This document shows positions 37,740 through 49,187 of a stretch of 64,000 bases of DNA, piece after piece. Every line of letters begins with the position of its first letter. The first letter of the stretch is position 1. The translations under genes and the position numbers were made by a program. The DNA comes from Cristatella mucedo (lineage: Eukaryota; Bryozoa; Phylactolaemata; Cristatellidae). The notes beneath the pieces are model-generated. The model saw nothing but the letters and a program-made list of their open reading frames with translations, did no database searches and was not told where the DNA came from. The stretch spans positions 2,951,001-3,015,000 of the forward strand of contig WPIO01000009.1 in assembly GCA_009760855.2 (NCBI GenBank), in the 5' to 3' direction.

Positions 37740-38912
37740 CATATATAAGATGGCCGATGTGGTTGCCAAGCACAATCTAGGCTTCACTTCTGTGGGGATG
37801 TCACTCAGTTGTACCTTAGCTTTCACCCCTTCCTGCCCTCGAGCACGTCGAATTCTCTCAACTCCCTTGCTGCATGTTTAGCTGAAATCCGCACATGCAT
37901 GGCAGCAAATTTTCTAAAATTGAATGAAGATAAAACTAGCTTACTAGTTATGGGAAAACCAAGTGTGATTACAAAATGGGAAAGGCTAACGCTCAAAATC
38001 GGCTCTTCCCGCATGTCTCCTATTGAATCTGCACGAAATCTAGGTATGTTACAAAGTAATCTTTCATTAGACGACCACATCAGCTCCACAGTCAAGTTCA
38101 CCTACTTTCAGCTGCATAATATTGCTAAAATTCGGGCTTGTTTAGATAGATATCACAACTATGTTGCTCCATGCATTTGTGATATCCATTCTTGACTTCT
38201 GTAACTCACTGCTTGCTGATCTACCGGTCTGTGCAATCAGGCGCTTGTGCAAAACTCTGCAGCTAGGCTTTTCTGTCATGAGCGTCACTGTTGCCACATC
38301 ACATCATTTCTCGCCGACCTGCACTGGCTACTAGTCAAGACACGCGTCTACTTCAAGGTTTTGCCGCTCACTTTTAGGTCCCTTCATTCTTTGGCTCCAG
38401 CCTACCTTCAGATATACTGTCTCACAAGACTAAATATCGTACCACTCGCTTTTCGGAATCTAACTGTTTACCTATACCTCGTAAAAATCTCAAATCTTTT
38501 GGAGACCGTGCGATTAGTTCGTATGCTTCCAAAGCCAAGAACGCACTCAGACTTGCGTCACTACACCTCCTGACTTGACCACATTTAAAAAGAAATTAAA
38601 AACGCATCTGCTTATGGCAGCATTAAGTGGGTCCCTGTAACTTGACCTTCATGTGCTTATGCATGCTGACGCTGTGCATGCTGCCACTAATCACACTTTC
38701 ATGCTAGCCCTGCCCATGTCACTCATAGCCATGTTATTCTTGATGTTTATCGAGCATGATAATATTATATAATTCATTTCGAATTATGATAATATTAACT
38801 ATTCAATTTTGTTTCCTTTGCAGCAAATGTAAAGCACCTAGAAAAAGATTGAGTTCGCTGAGGGTGGTTTATCAATTGTGTTATCATTATTATTATTATT
38901 ATTATTAAGGCA
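37740..38912 (+). mobile_element. L2-like LINE family A, 5'-truncated
   Basis: Starts just before the YADD zone (GTTGCCAAGCACAATCTAGG; the motif itself is broken). It continues with FLKLNEDKTSLLVMGKPSV, a DLHWLLVKTRVYFKVLPLTF part and the 3' tail with (ATT)n at 38885-38912. A frameshift splits the coding part near 38195. Confidence 0.87.
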
Positions 38913-39234
38913 TAGATCTTGATAAAGGCAGCAACGACATCGATGCAGTTTCGCAGGAACTAGCTCGTAGAGTTGCAGCAGCAGATTAATGATTTCATCC
39001 CTCGCGTTCGTCGGGGATTTTTGCGACTGATATCATGCTGCGGCAAATGACCCTTTTTTCCGTCAGCGATTGCCGACCGCAGTGCACGCGAGTTATTCTT
39101 GTGAGAAATTTGCATTGCTTACTCGAAATTACTGCGGGCTTTCCAGAAGATTACTTTGAATTGAGACATGACAAGGAAGACGTGCGGTCACCCTGACATG
39201 CTCTCGGCCCTTCCTGCAGCACGACAGCCATGCC

Positions 39235-39545
39235 GCCAAGTGCATTTAGACTGTGCCTTTGGTTCGTATGCTCCCAAAGTCTGGAACTCACTCCCGACGC
39301 ACATCAAAACCTCCCCTGATATGATGACATTTAAAAAGCTTAACACCCACCTGTTTCTGAGAGCATTGGGTGGGTAATTATGATTCGTCCTGCGTGTGCT
39401 TGTGGTTGCTTACACTGTGGCTGCACCTTGCGAATGTTACCACCAATCATTCGGCAATGCTTTCTATGCAGCACCTGTAAAGTGCCTAGAAAGAGATTTA
39501 ATTCTCTGAGGGCGCTATAGAAATGCATTCTTCTTATTATTATTT
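39235..39545 (+). mobile_element. L2-like LINE family A, second subfamily, 3' fragment
   Basis: Encodes GSYAPKVWNSLPTHIKTSPD, then the 3' untranslated region with AAAGTGCCTAGAAAGAGATT and GAGGGCGCTATAGAAATGC and (ATT)n. Closest to the copy at 316-945. Confidence 0.83.
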
Positions 39546-40193
39546 TTGAGAAAATCTCGTTTGGGTTGGGCAGGGGAAATTCTGCTGCAAGACCGACGCT
39601 GTCAGTGTAGGCGGCGAGGATGTACTAACCTTTGTCTTAGGCACGATTGTCATCTGTAGGCCCGGCGGCACGTGCTACCACGCCTCTGCTCTTGCCTACT
39701 TAGCCCTCCCCCGACAAACTCGACAAGCGAGCAAAAACATAAACAATCATCGAAATCTTCTTAAGCTGGGATTGGGCATTAGTCTCAGTCTTAGTCTTAG
39801 TCTCATTGCCAGTCTTTTCTTGCGAAGCGAGTGCTATTTACCAAAGGAATGACCGATCACTACAAGGCCTCAGCCTGACGTCACCGATCAGGTGAGACGC
39901 CTGGCTACCCACTACCCAAGTGTCGGTCGTTGCCAGCGTGCGTCTGCCAGCCAGCACGAAACCCATTTAAGGGTTTCTCTCGGGAAATCACGCTCCTCAG
40001 TGACCGAGCTCCAATGCGGCGGCCAAGGCTCATTGTCCAGAGTATTGCTACAAGCACTCGAACAGATGCATCGTACAACCTGACGTGTCGGCCGTAAGTC
40101 CGTTGGTTCGCGACCTGGTAAGCGCTGCCAGTCTAGCGGCGATCAAAGCTAAATGGTGTCGCACAGCCACTCTCAGGGCCACTCTCTCTCTCG

Positions 40194-40256
<63 letters not shown>

Positions 40257-42534
40257 CCCCTCTCTCTCTCTCTCGCTGTCTTTCTCTCTCTTTCTCTGTC
40301 CATGCTTTTCAAGGAGCTCTTGCTCTGCTGCACTCTAACGCACGAGTGTCATCAGCACCTGGTCTAACGGCACTTCAGCTCAAAGTTCGCTGCAGCTACA
40401 GAGCAGTTCGACGCATGCGAGGCCACTTTATGGTAGCGGAAGGTTGATGAAGCTGGATGTGGCCTGGATCCTTAAAGCTAAAATTAGAAAGTAAAGCCGG
40501 CGATTCGGCATTGGGTAGCTCTCCGATCTCGTTCTGTTAACTCTGCACTTCCCTCGCCCCTGAAGGATAGCAGGACCGGCACTAGTCTCGTACCCCTATA
40601 GTACGCTGGCTACGCTTGTGACTGCACCTGGACTTCACTGACAGAACTTCCATAAGCTGAGAGAAAAAAACAAGAGTGCCACCTATGCGATGGCAGAAAC
40701 CAACTTCTTACTTCCACTGTAACTGCGCTGCTGACATCACGTTTGTCTACTCTACCCACTTCTTTCCAGATAAGAAACTTCTAGCTGACATTTGTTTACC
40801 AGTAAACTGGCAACGACCTGACTACTGCTTCATCGCCACTTATGAAGGATTTGTGTGCCCACTGCAGGGCCCTGCTCATTCGTTTGATTCACGAATCTCT
40901 CATGTCGAATTGGCCAGATTGTATATAGTCTACGATTGTCGAACCGTGTTGGATTACTCGCGTCACCCAGTTTCCCCATTCGAAGGGAGTCAGGGCACCG
41001 CCGGCACTTTTTCCCACTAAGTGATGCCGGTCCGTGACTGGCCCGTGATTTCCACGACCAATTGCTGACGTTGAAAGTAGATTCAAAAGCAAAGACACGG
41101 ACAATGCAACAAATGTGAATGCTGCTACGCGCGTACAACCTTGCCCAAATACTAGCTTTTTCAGCAAGAGCGGACTTCGGCATCCTATCGGCTCTGGGGT
41201 AAGGCCATCGAAGCAACAATATAGGAATCTAAGTGTCCACGAGCCGAAGTAAGCACTGCCATTCATTTTGTTTGTGTGACTTCCGCTTTCTAATCACAGG
41301 TTCGCTTGCTTTTCTGCTACAGTAAGGTGCTAAGCTGCTGAATGCTTTTGCTATCTGAAAGTCTCAAGCGTAGCACACACTGAGCTTAATACCATTGTGG
41401 ACGTACAGTCAGCGTGGAGACATAGACATAAAACCTGCGCACTACAAGTATAGACATGTATACGTGTGAATGCGTGCATGTGTTCGTCTGCAGTGAAAGA
41501 GATTCTGGTCTTTCATGATGCTATTAAAATGCATTATTGTTATTATAAGTATTCTATTATTTGGCCACGCCGGTGCTTGTTTCGTGTGAGAGTGTTTTTG
41601 GCGTAGTGGACTGCCGAATTCCGTCGTCTGCATTAATGTTGTGATGTCAAAGGCTGTAGTTTACGCTTCAAGTCTCCTATCAAACTGTTTTAGGCGTTCT
41701 ATCTAGATCTTAATTCTACTTTTGAAATAAAAACCCTTATTCAGAGGTAACATACAAAGATCCATTTCTATTAAGAACCCTACGGAAATCGATTCCTCTG
41801 TCCTTGTTTAAAGGATAATAGGCACTTTTCTAAGAGTAGAAAGGCCGGAAATAGCTGCGGAGCTAATAGTAAGACCAAGGAAATGTAGCTTTCCTGCAGC
41901 TTCAGTAGCGTGGTAAGTAACTTCAGCAGCTTCAGTAACTTCATTTCCCCATCCCCACCTTTCCCTATTCGTAATTGGTTAGAGCAGATGCAAGTACATG
42001 GCGAATGCGTACAGATATCTCAAACGCGTTTGTCGCCTTTTCCTCCTCCAGATTTACAGATGATGAGTTTTTTAAACGACCGTCTGACTAAAATTAGTCA
42101 TCGTGCATAGCGGCTGTATCTTTGGTCTATAATTCCCCACAACTATATAAAAGTAAACTGTGTTGCGTTATTATTCAAGCACAGCAATTGCTTCGACAAA
42201 CCTCTCCAAATTAATTTATATTTCAGCAGGTGGACTTCCACTAAAAAATGTGCGGCCAAGATTCTTACATAACTATAATCTCAGCCACTGTCACCATTAT
42301 CACTTTATTGAAACGCATCACTCTCATTCCTTATTACGTTATTCGCGACAAAGTCAGAGAGTAGCTTTGGCACTCTGATTAGAACAGGCTCTCCGTCAGC
42401 AGTTTTTTATACTAGCAGTGGTAGGATGCTAGCGACTTCTTAGTAAAAATAATTGAGTGGTTTTTTGTTCCGGAATTTTTTTAAATATTACTCAGAATGC
42501 CTAAAGCCACCTTGTTTCCGCATTAACAGTAACA
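39546..42534. other. Spacer without a supported gene
   Basis: Partly CpG-rich between 39.6 and 41.2 kb. Open frames on both strands (for example 40676-41020) show no family resemblance. The CT microsatellite is listed separately. Confidence 0.5.
40181..40297. repeat. (CT)n microsatellite
   Basis: About 115 bp of CT repeat with a few interruptions; the complement of the GA arrays elsewhere in the window. Confidence 0.96.
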
Positions 42535-42625
42535 ATAATAATAATGATAATAGTACATTTATAGATCAGCGGAAAAGAACCCGATCCCTTTATAAGCGAT
42601 TTATATACGCTGAAAAGGAAGCACT
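42535..42625 (-). mobile_element. Diverged LINE tail fragment, antisense
   Basis: AATAATAATAATGATAATAG followed by a stretch resembling the reversed L2-A tail (CCGATCCCTTTATAAGCG ... GCTGAAAAGGAAG). Weak. Confidence 0.4.
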
Positions 42626-42884
42626 CAATTAGTTAGTCACTACATGAACAGCTTCAGGAAACACGAAGAACATTTCAGTTGGATGTATGAACAAATGCTG
42701 GGAGGAGCAGGTTGATTTCTTTCATGGTATTGGCCTTGCTTGGATTATCCCAAAAAAGTGTAGTTCGTAAAAAAACAAGGTGAGCTGATTTAAGTGCCTT
42801 TTTGATATCACATCGCAAGAGCCTATACGGCCATCAACACCGCTCGCATGGGTCAATATTGGATTAATATTATGAATAAATATA

Positions 42885-43836
42885 TATATATATATAAATA
42901 TATATTATAAATTTGTATAGCACCATTCGATAACTTAATCTCATTCTATGCACTTTACTTTGCTGTTGAGGAGACATAGTCAAATGGGTTGTGGTAAAGT
43001 GCCAAATTTGAGCAAGCATAACATAGTTCGAGGTGACATGCACAGTTTCAACATGTAAATTATGGTTAGTGGCAGTACGCACAGTGTCAGAACCCATAAG
43101 CACACAAAGGACGAATCACGAGGACTCAATAAATGCTGTGATAAACAGGTACGTTGTCAAGTCAGGGGATGTCGTGACTTGAGTCGGGAGTGAGTTCCAG
43201 TCGCTGGGAGCATACTAACTACAGGCATCGTCTTCAGCAAATTTGAGATTCGTAAAAGGTAGAACTAAATAATTTGATTCAGAAAGGCAGGTGGTACAAC
43301 GCCTAGCTTGGTGGGATGGGGGTAATTCTGGTAGGTAACCTGGAGCCAGAGAATGAACGGACCTAAAAGTGAGTGACAGAACCTTGAAGTCGATGCACTG
43401 CTTGACTTGGAGCCAGTGCTTGTCGGCGAGAAGTGGTGTGATGTGGCGACTGCGATGCTCACGACAGAAAAGAGTAGCTCCAGTTTTTAGCACTAACTGT
43501 AAGCGCCAGATTAAACAGGCCGATGGACCAACAAGCAATGAGCTGCAGAAGTCAAGACGGGATGTAACAAATGCGCTGACCAATTTGGATGCAGTATCTC
43601 TGCCCAAGTGAGCCTGAATTTTAGCAACCTTATGCAGCTAAAAGTAGGCAGGCTAGGCTGTAGAGCTGACATGGTCCTCCGATGAAAGTTTACTTTGGAA
43701 TAGAACACCTCGATTTCGCGATGATGCAAGAGAAGATATGCTAGCAGAGCCTATTTTGAGCGCAAATCTTTCCAATTTCTAAGTTACACTTTGTTTGCCA
43801 TAACAAGTAAGTTGTATTGTCGTCATTTAATTTAGA
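42885..43836 (-). mobile_element. L2-like LINE family A, 5'-truncated, antisense
   Basis: Minus-strand coding remnant at 43215-43607 (KLVSAFVTSRLDFCSSLLVG, KQCIDFKVLSLTFRSVHSL), then the tail running into an (AT)n array at 42885. Its 5' end joins the sense family B copy at about 43836. Confidence 0.85.
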
Positions 43837-44472
43837 TCTTGATTAATATAATTCCCTTTTGGCTGGGCTACCAAAGAAAGCAGCTAGCCCACTGCATCTG
43901 GCTATGAATGTGGCTGCAAGACTAGTCTTAAAGTTCCAGTGGTTTGACCACGTGTCTCCTTTGTTAAAAGAGCTAGGGTGGCTGCCGGTTGAGCAACGGA
44001 TACAGAGCAAAGCTCTTACGCTGATCCTCAAGGCCCGCCACGGCTTGGCTCCTCCATACTTAGCTGAACTGCTGCACCAGTTTCAACCGTCTCGTGCCCT
44101 CAGGTCCTGCATGGACAATATATTAGCTGCTAGATTCCTCCGATTAAAGACCGTTGGCGACAGAAGCTCTGACGGTCCTAGACTGCGGAACTCACTTCCA
44201 TAATTCTTACGCAACGACAACTAATTTCCTATTGCCGACTATGGCTCATCCTTTTCAGGGGTCCTGAGCTGCTACTTCCATGCTACTCACCACCTCAACT
44301 GCTCTCCTGACTCTGCTATGCTTCCCACTTTCTCTTTCTTGCCTGAGGGGAAGTCTGTTTGCTATCAAATGTGTACCAAAAACTGCTTAGGCTTTGAGTA
44401 CGCTACACACAATTCTCCTTAGTAACACCCACATAGTCCTTGTGGCTTTATGGATTTACAGACGGAGAAACA
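43834..44472 (+). mobile_element. L2-like LINE family B, 5'-truncated
   Basis: Coding remnant AGLPKKAASPLHLAMNVAAR, LLKELGWLPVEQRIQSKAL, LAPPYLAELLHQFQ, with a stop at the end of NSLP. The 3' region closes with TTTACAGACGGAGAAACATAA. Confidence 0.86.
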
Positions 44473-47040
44473 TAAAATGAACGGCTTCCGACATCCTATG
44501 CGTACACGACACTTGCGTTCGTCGCTTTATGAGTGCGTCACCACGGAAGCGTGGTTTGATTACACGGAATGTAAGATGCTCGCCCGCCGCAAAATGCCGG
44601 CAGACAGGCGGGGAGAGAGAGATAGAGAGGAAGAGAGAGAGCGAGCGATAAAGAGAGAGAGAGGCAGAGAGAGGGACGGGAGAGAGGGACGGGGGAGAGG
44701 GCGAAGGAGAGACGCGAGAGAGCGGCATAAAGTGAGAGAGAGAGAGAGACTGTGACGCAAACGACTCCAAGCAAGTGGAACGTCTCCGATTCACCGCTTT
44801 TGCTTTCTTTGTCAACGGTACAATTTATGCTTTATTGTGTTACTTGTCGCGCTTGTTTCTCTTGGTGCAAATTCGACCGACTCTGCACGTGCTGCATAAC
44901 TTCCAATCCGCATCGACAGATTGCCATGGCGATCGGATTCTAACGTTCAGACAGCCAACCAGGAGCTCTGAGACCCGGCCTCTCTGGCTGCAATGCAAAC
45001 GGTTGCGAGACGCCATGTCAATAAATAAACGGTTCTGAGAATGAAAACATAATATTTATATCAAGAAATAATCTAGAACGGTTCTATGAGCGCCTTAGAA
45101 TTTCGACAATGAATTATAGCATTTAGATTATTTCTACTGGGTGCCTAAATGGACTTGCAACTCTCCATTATAGCTTCGTGGCTAAATTTTGCTAACAGCA
45201 GGGAATTCCTGATGCCCATACCTTCACAAAGATTAGAAAATACCTTCTATCACTTGAAGCTATCGTTTCCACGATTAGCTTGTTTTTGGAGCCTAGATCT
45301 CCCACTCTGAATAAGTTTTCTTGATGAAGTACAAACCTTTTAAAGCATGAAATTCTGCAGCGCATTATATATTTGTCACTTTTTCTCTCTATCATCCACA
45401 GCTTAATAGTTTATAGTTTTTCCTTAGGTTTTCATCGTCTTGGACCTTAAATGTGCATGATTATCAGTTTCCTTCAACAATATATTTCGTCTCCTGACAT
45501 TGCGTTTGTTAATCCTTCAACGTTCAGCCATTTTTAGAAACTGTATGCACTGTCTCTAAAGGGTTGTAGGCTCATTGGTAGGGTAACCAATCAGAATTAT
45601 ACTAGCAATGGGAATTTGAAAGAAAACCAGATTAGGGAATATATCAGATAAGTACAAAAAAGCTAGAGCATATAAGCCAGCTTTAAGCGAATAGGCTGCT
45701 GGATGGGTAGCCGTTGTAAATGGGTAAAAAGTTGCTCGTTCATTTTGAAGCTGTGTCGATTGTGACAGACACGCCAAGTTACAGAGTAAAAAAAGTGTCA
45801 ACGAATCTTGGATGTCAGTTTTTTTTATCTTGACGCATAATTCACCAGGCAGTGAGTTTTTCACCAACTCCTAGGAATGCGAGCTGGGTTTAGACCCTTG
45901 AGAGACAGGCTATTTTACTATAACGATTTCAAATCGTATAAGTGATAATCCAGCTCAGTGTGAAAGTATTCGCAGCTTAAGAGAAATTGTTCATGAGCTA
46001 GTGTGAAAAGCCAATGTTTCTAAACAACCAGCCGGGCAATTATAGATGAGCGCCTCAAATTCAGGATCTGAAGTCCATAACCACTGTGGTCCTCTCTACG
46101 CTTTTTCGCAGGGAGGGGCTGTTATTTGCATCCTTAGGTCGACTCCTTAGGTATCCACGTTTGCAAAGGCCACGCGATTCGGATTCCAGGGGATGCATGG
46201 ACGCTTGTCCGCTATTTAGCACGATAGTAAACCCGTACACAATGAACCGTGCGAAATCGATCGTATCCGATCGCTCTTTCTTTCAAGCCTCCAAAGATAA
46301 GTAGTTCTCTTACGGCATTGTACAAATGCTTAATGATTATGGTAGTCTACATTGTTATTCCTACCATATGTTGCACAGTCAATTTTTCTCTCGCTGGTGT
46401 GTGTTAATTTCCAATTTCCAAAGTCTAAGAAGTATAGAAAAAAGCCATAATTCCTTGCAAACTTTGCTTTGGAGATCCAGATAGTGATTAACCTAAACGT
46501 ACAAATTCCCAACTTGCGGTTCACTTTTAGTCATTAAAAACATCATATGAATCAAACAAATTCACGTTTACTCTATATTGGTAAACAATGAACACTCAAA
46601 ACGCTTCAGAAATGAGGTGTTCTAGATTTGCGACCACAATGTAAATCGCTTTCTCGTGGAAGCCCCCAATCATAGTACCCAACCACTTTTCATTTTAACT
46701 CCGGGATAACAAAGTTTCGTATATAATAATATTTCGTATATAAGTCCCGTATATCCCGGTGAAATCCCTCGCCTCGCTCATACGAGTAAGCTACCACGGT
46801 CTACTTTGACTTGTCAACACGAGCATACAGATAATCGACTTTGAAGAGCACCCCGCACCCTATTTTGGCGTCGTTCTGCATTAAAGCCGGAAATAGCTAC
46901 TCATACTTTTCAGCCTTGTGATTTCCCACAAAACTGTAAGCCAATGCGATGAAACTGTTTCAAACCACTTTCTATGTTCCGGTGAGCTTCTTGTGGCGAA
47001 TTCGCTGCACTCTATTAACTTCTTATTCTGCGGTCTAACG
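44473..47040. other. Spacer without a supported gene
   Basis: Holds a GA-rich array at 44610-44750 and otherwise unique sequence. Small open frames lack recognisable domains. Confidence 0.55.
44610..44750. repeat. Imperfect (GA)n array
   Basis: Purine-rich GAGAGA with scattered interruptions over about 140 bp. Confidence 0.9.
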
Positions 47041-48600
47041 AAGTTACAAGCATTGGCCTTTGCCTCCGATAGCAGTGCAAAGACATCTTAAGAGAGACTT
47101 TAAAGATGCCGACGCACGGTCTAGAGCAGCGGTAGCCTCATCATCTTCTAAGGGTCTACCGGCCGCTCCTACTAGACACAGTTCTTTTAATAAAGAAAAT
47201 TCTGCTCGCTGTGGCCAGTCCCGAAGGTCTGACATAAGTCGAAGCTCGCCAGACCGAGCTTGCCGGAACTAGATATTTTGATCCCGCGGGAAGGGTCCAC
47301 TGAGAAAGGCCAACGCTGAGCGCCTCTGGACCGTCCGCTCGTTGGCTCTACAGCAGATGTCGGCACCCGGCTCTTTGGAGCTCCGGGACGACCTATCTGT
47401 GAAGCGCCGGCGAGCAATTTGACGGAAGTATGTGCGGATGGCTGGATGGCAGCGCTTCGGCTCCGGGCACGGATCGAGACGCAGCGTAGTAATGAACAAT
47501 AGCCGTGGAAGCCGTCACCAACGGGTTCCGCGGCCGTGTCGCACTGTAATTAGAAGGCAGGTTGACTGCGTGGGCTGGCCACAAGCACCCTGAGTCCATT
47601 ACAGATAGCTGGAGTGCGGCATCGCCCTGACCTGACCGCTGACGCGCGACACGCCTTGCTAATCAGATGGCCACATATTGGATGCAGCAGGCGCACTCCG
47701 TCTAACGGGGAACAATGGACCAGACCAGCATAAGTACGAATGAAGATGAGATTGCTCACTCTGTACGCTCCGCTGCAGCTGGACGCAATTCGATTCTAAA
47801 ACGCGGTCATGCCTCAGCTGCAGCAGCGGCGGACGGCAGCGTAGCTATTAACGTCGTAATTTGTGGTCCCGCTATTCGATTAAGTCCGGCAGGGCCATTA
47901 TTACGGTATGCAAAGCCACGATCGAGCATCTGAATGTAGCCGCTGAGCCACGTTGGTATCGAGTTAGAAAGGCGCAGGAGCGCAGTCTTTAGCGAAACCG
48001 TCTCGCTGTCGTTGCGGGTAATGAGTGCTCGACCTCGCGAACGCTCCACCGATGCAGGCACAACTAGCCAACAGGAATGACGCTGAAAACAGGTCAACTC
48101 TCAAGAATTCTTTCCGTCGGAAATTGGCGCTCGAGGCTGCTGCCTGTTCAATTGCGTCAGAGCTATTTTGCCTTCATCGCTGCAAAACACGCTAGTATTG
48201 CGATAGACACGCTGTGCAGAGCTCGAAAGGGGCTTCGCGTCTTCAAACATTGGGGTTTTTTAGATGCGAATCGACCTGAGGCCGTTCGCTGCCGGACGAC
48301 TGGAGAATCGAAACGGAAGTTGGCCTTGAGCGGGTAGCGATCTCGTGACCTCTGCGCCACCGCACTCCGCTGTTCCTGCCGACTGGGCCATCGAGCCATA
48401 CGCTCTTCGTTCGGGCGCTCGACGATGAGCTCAGAAGCCGCCATGGCCGCCGCCGCCTCGGAAGGCGTCAAACTTTAAAGCGCTCGCGCTCGAGCCGGAT
48501 TCGCGAGCGCTGCGTCAACGAAAATGAGCGCTTATAATTGCAAATTGAGCGCCGACGAGCGGCCACGGCTGCGCCGGCTACGGCGATCGGCGGCGACTAA
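47041..48600. other. GC- and CpG-rich stretch, possible CpG island
   Basis: Base composition changes clearly, with many CG dinucleotides, especially 48400-48600. Both strands have short open frames, including an ATG in a perfect Kozak context at about 48442 that stops after 11 codons. This could be a promoter region or a GC-rich repeat; no gene is assigned. Confidence 0.4.
48295..48370 (-). mobile_element. tRNA-like Pol III head (SINE or relic)
   Basis: The minus strand reads TGGCGCAGAGG, a very good A box, then about 40 nt later CGTTTCGATTCTCC, close to a B box. No matching acceptor stem is evident. Confidence 0.45.
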
Positions 48601-48790
48601 CGAGCTGTACTTTTTACGCGACCTCCGGCTTCCGTCGGGGAACCCTTCCCCTCAAGAGCGCTCTGCCGGCGCTGCGTCGTCCGCACGCGGAGGTATAACT
48701 TGACGGCGAGCGCGAGCGCCAGCCAGGAAATTGCTAAACTAGCTCCTGAGCTAGCGCCTAGGGAAGTGGGCAAAAGACCTACGCTGCACA

Positions 48791-49187
48791 CGGTGACTGT
48801 CCGTTGACGGTCCGGTGACAGTGCGGTGACGGTCCGGTGACGGTCCGGTGACGAACCGATGACGATCCGGTGACGAACCGATGACGATCCGGTGACGATC
48901 CGGTGACGGTCTGGTGACGGTCCGGTGACGGTCCGGTGACGGTCCGGTGACGGTCCGGTGATGGTCCGGTGACGGTCCGGTGACGAACCGATGACGATCC
49001 GGTGACTTTCTGGTGACGATCTTGTGACAGTCTGGTGACGGTCTTGTGACGGTCTGGTGACGATCCGGTGACGGTCTGATGACGGTCCGGTGACGGTCCG
49101 GTGACGGTCCTGTGACGGTCCTGTGACGGTCCTGTGACGGTCCGGTGACGGTCCAGTGACGGTCCGGTGACGTTCTGGTGACGGTCG
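48791..49187. repeat. 12-bp minisatellite
   Basis: About 33 units of CGGTCCGGTGAC, with variants such as GATCCGGTGACG and GAACCGATGACG partly arranged as 24-bp higher-order pairs. Because 12 is a multiple of three and the unit lacks antisense stops, all three minus frames stay open and give PDRHRTVTG-type repeats. Confidence 0.95.

Noticed and set aside
40676-41219. Overlapping frames on both strands (114 and 129 codons)
   Set aside because: No recognisable domain, no repeats shared with the rest of the window; cannot be supported as coding.
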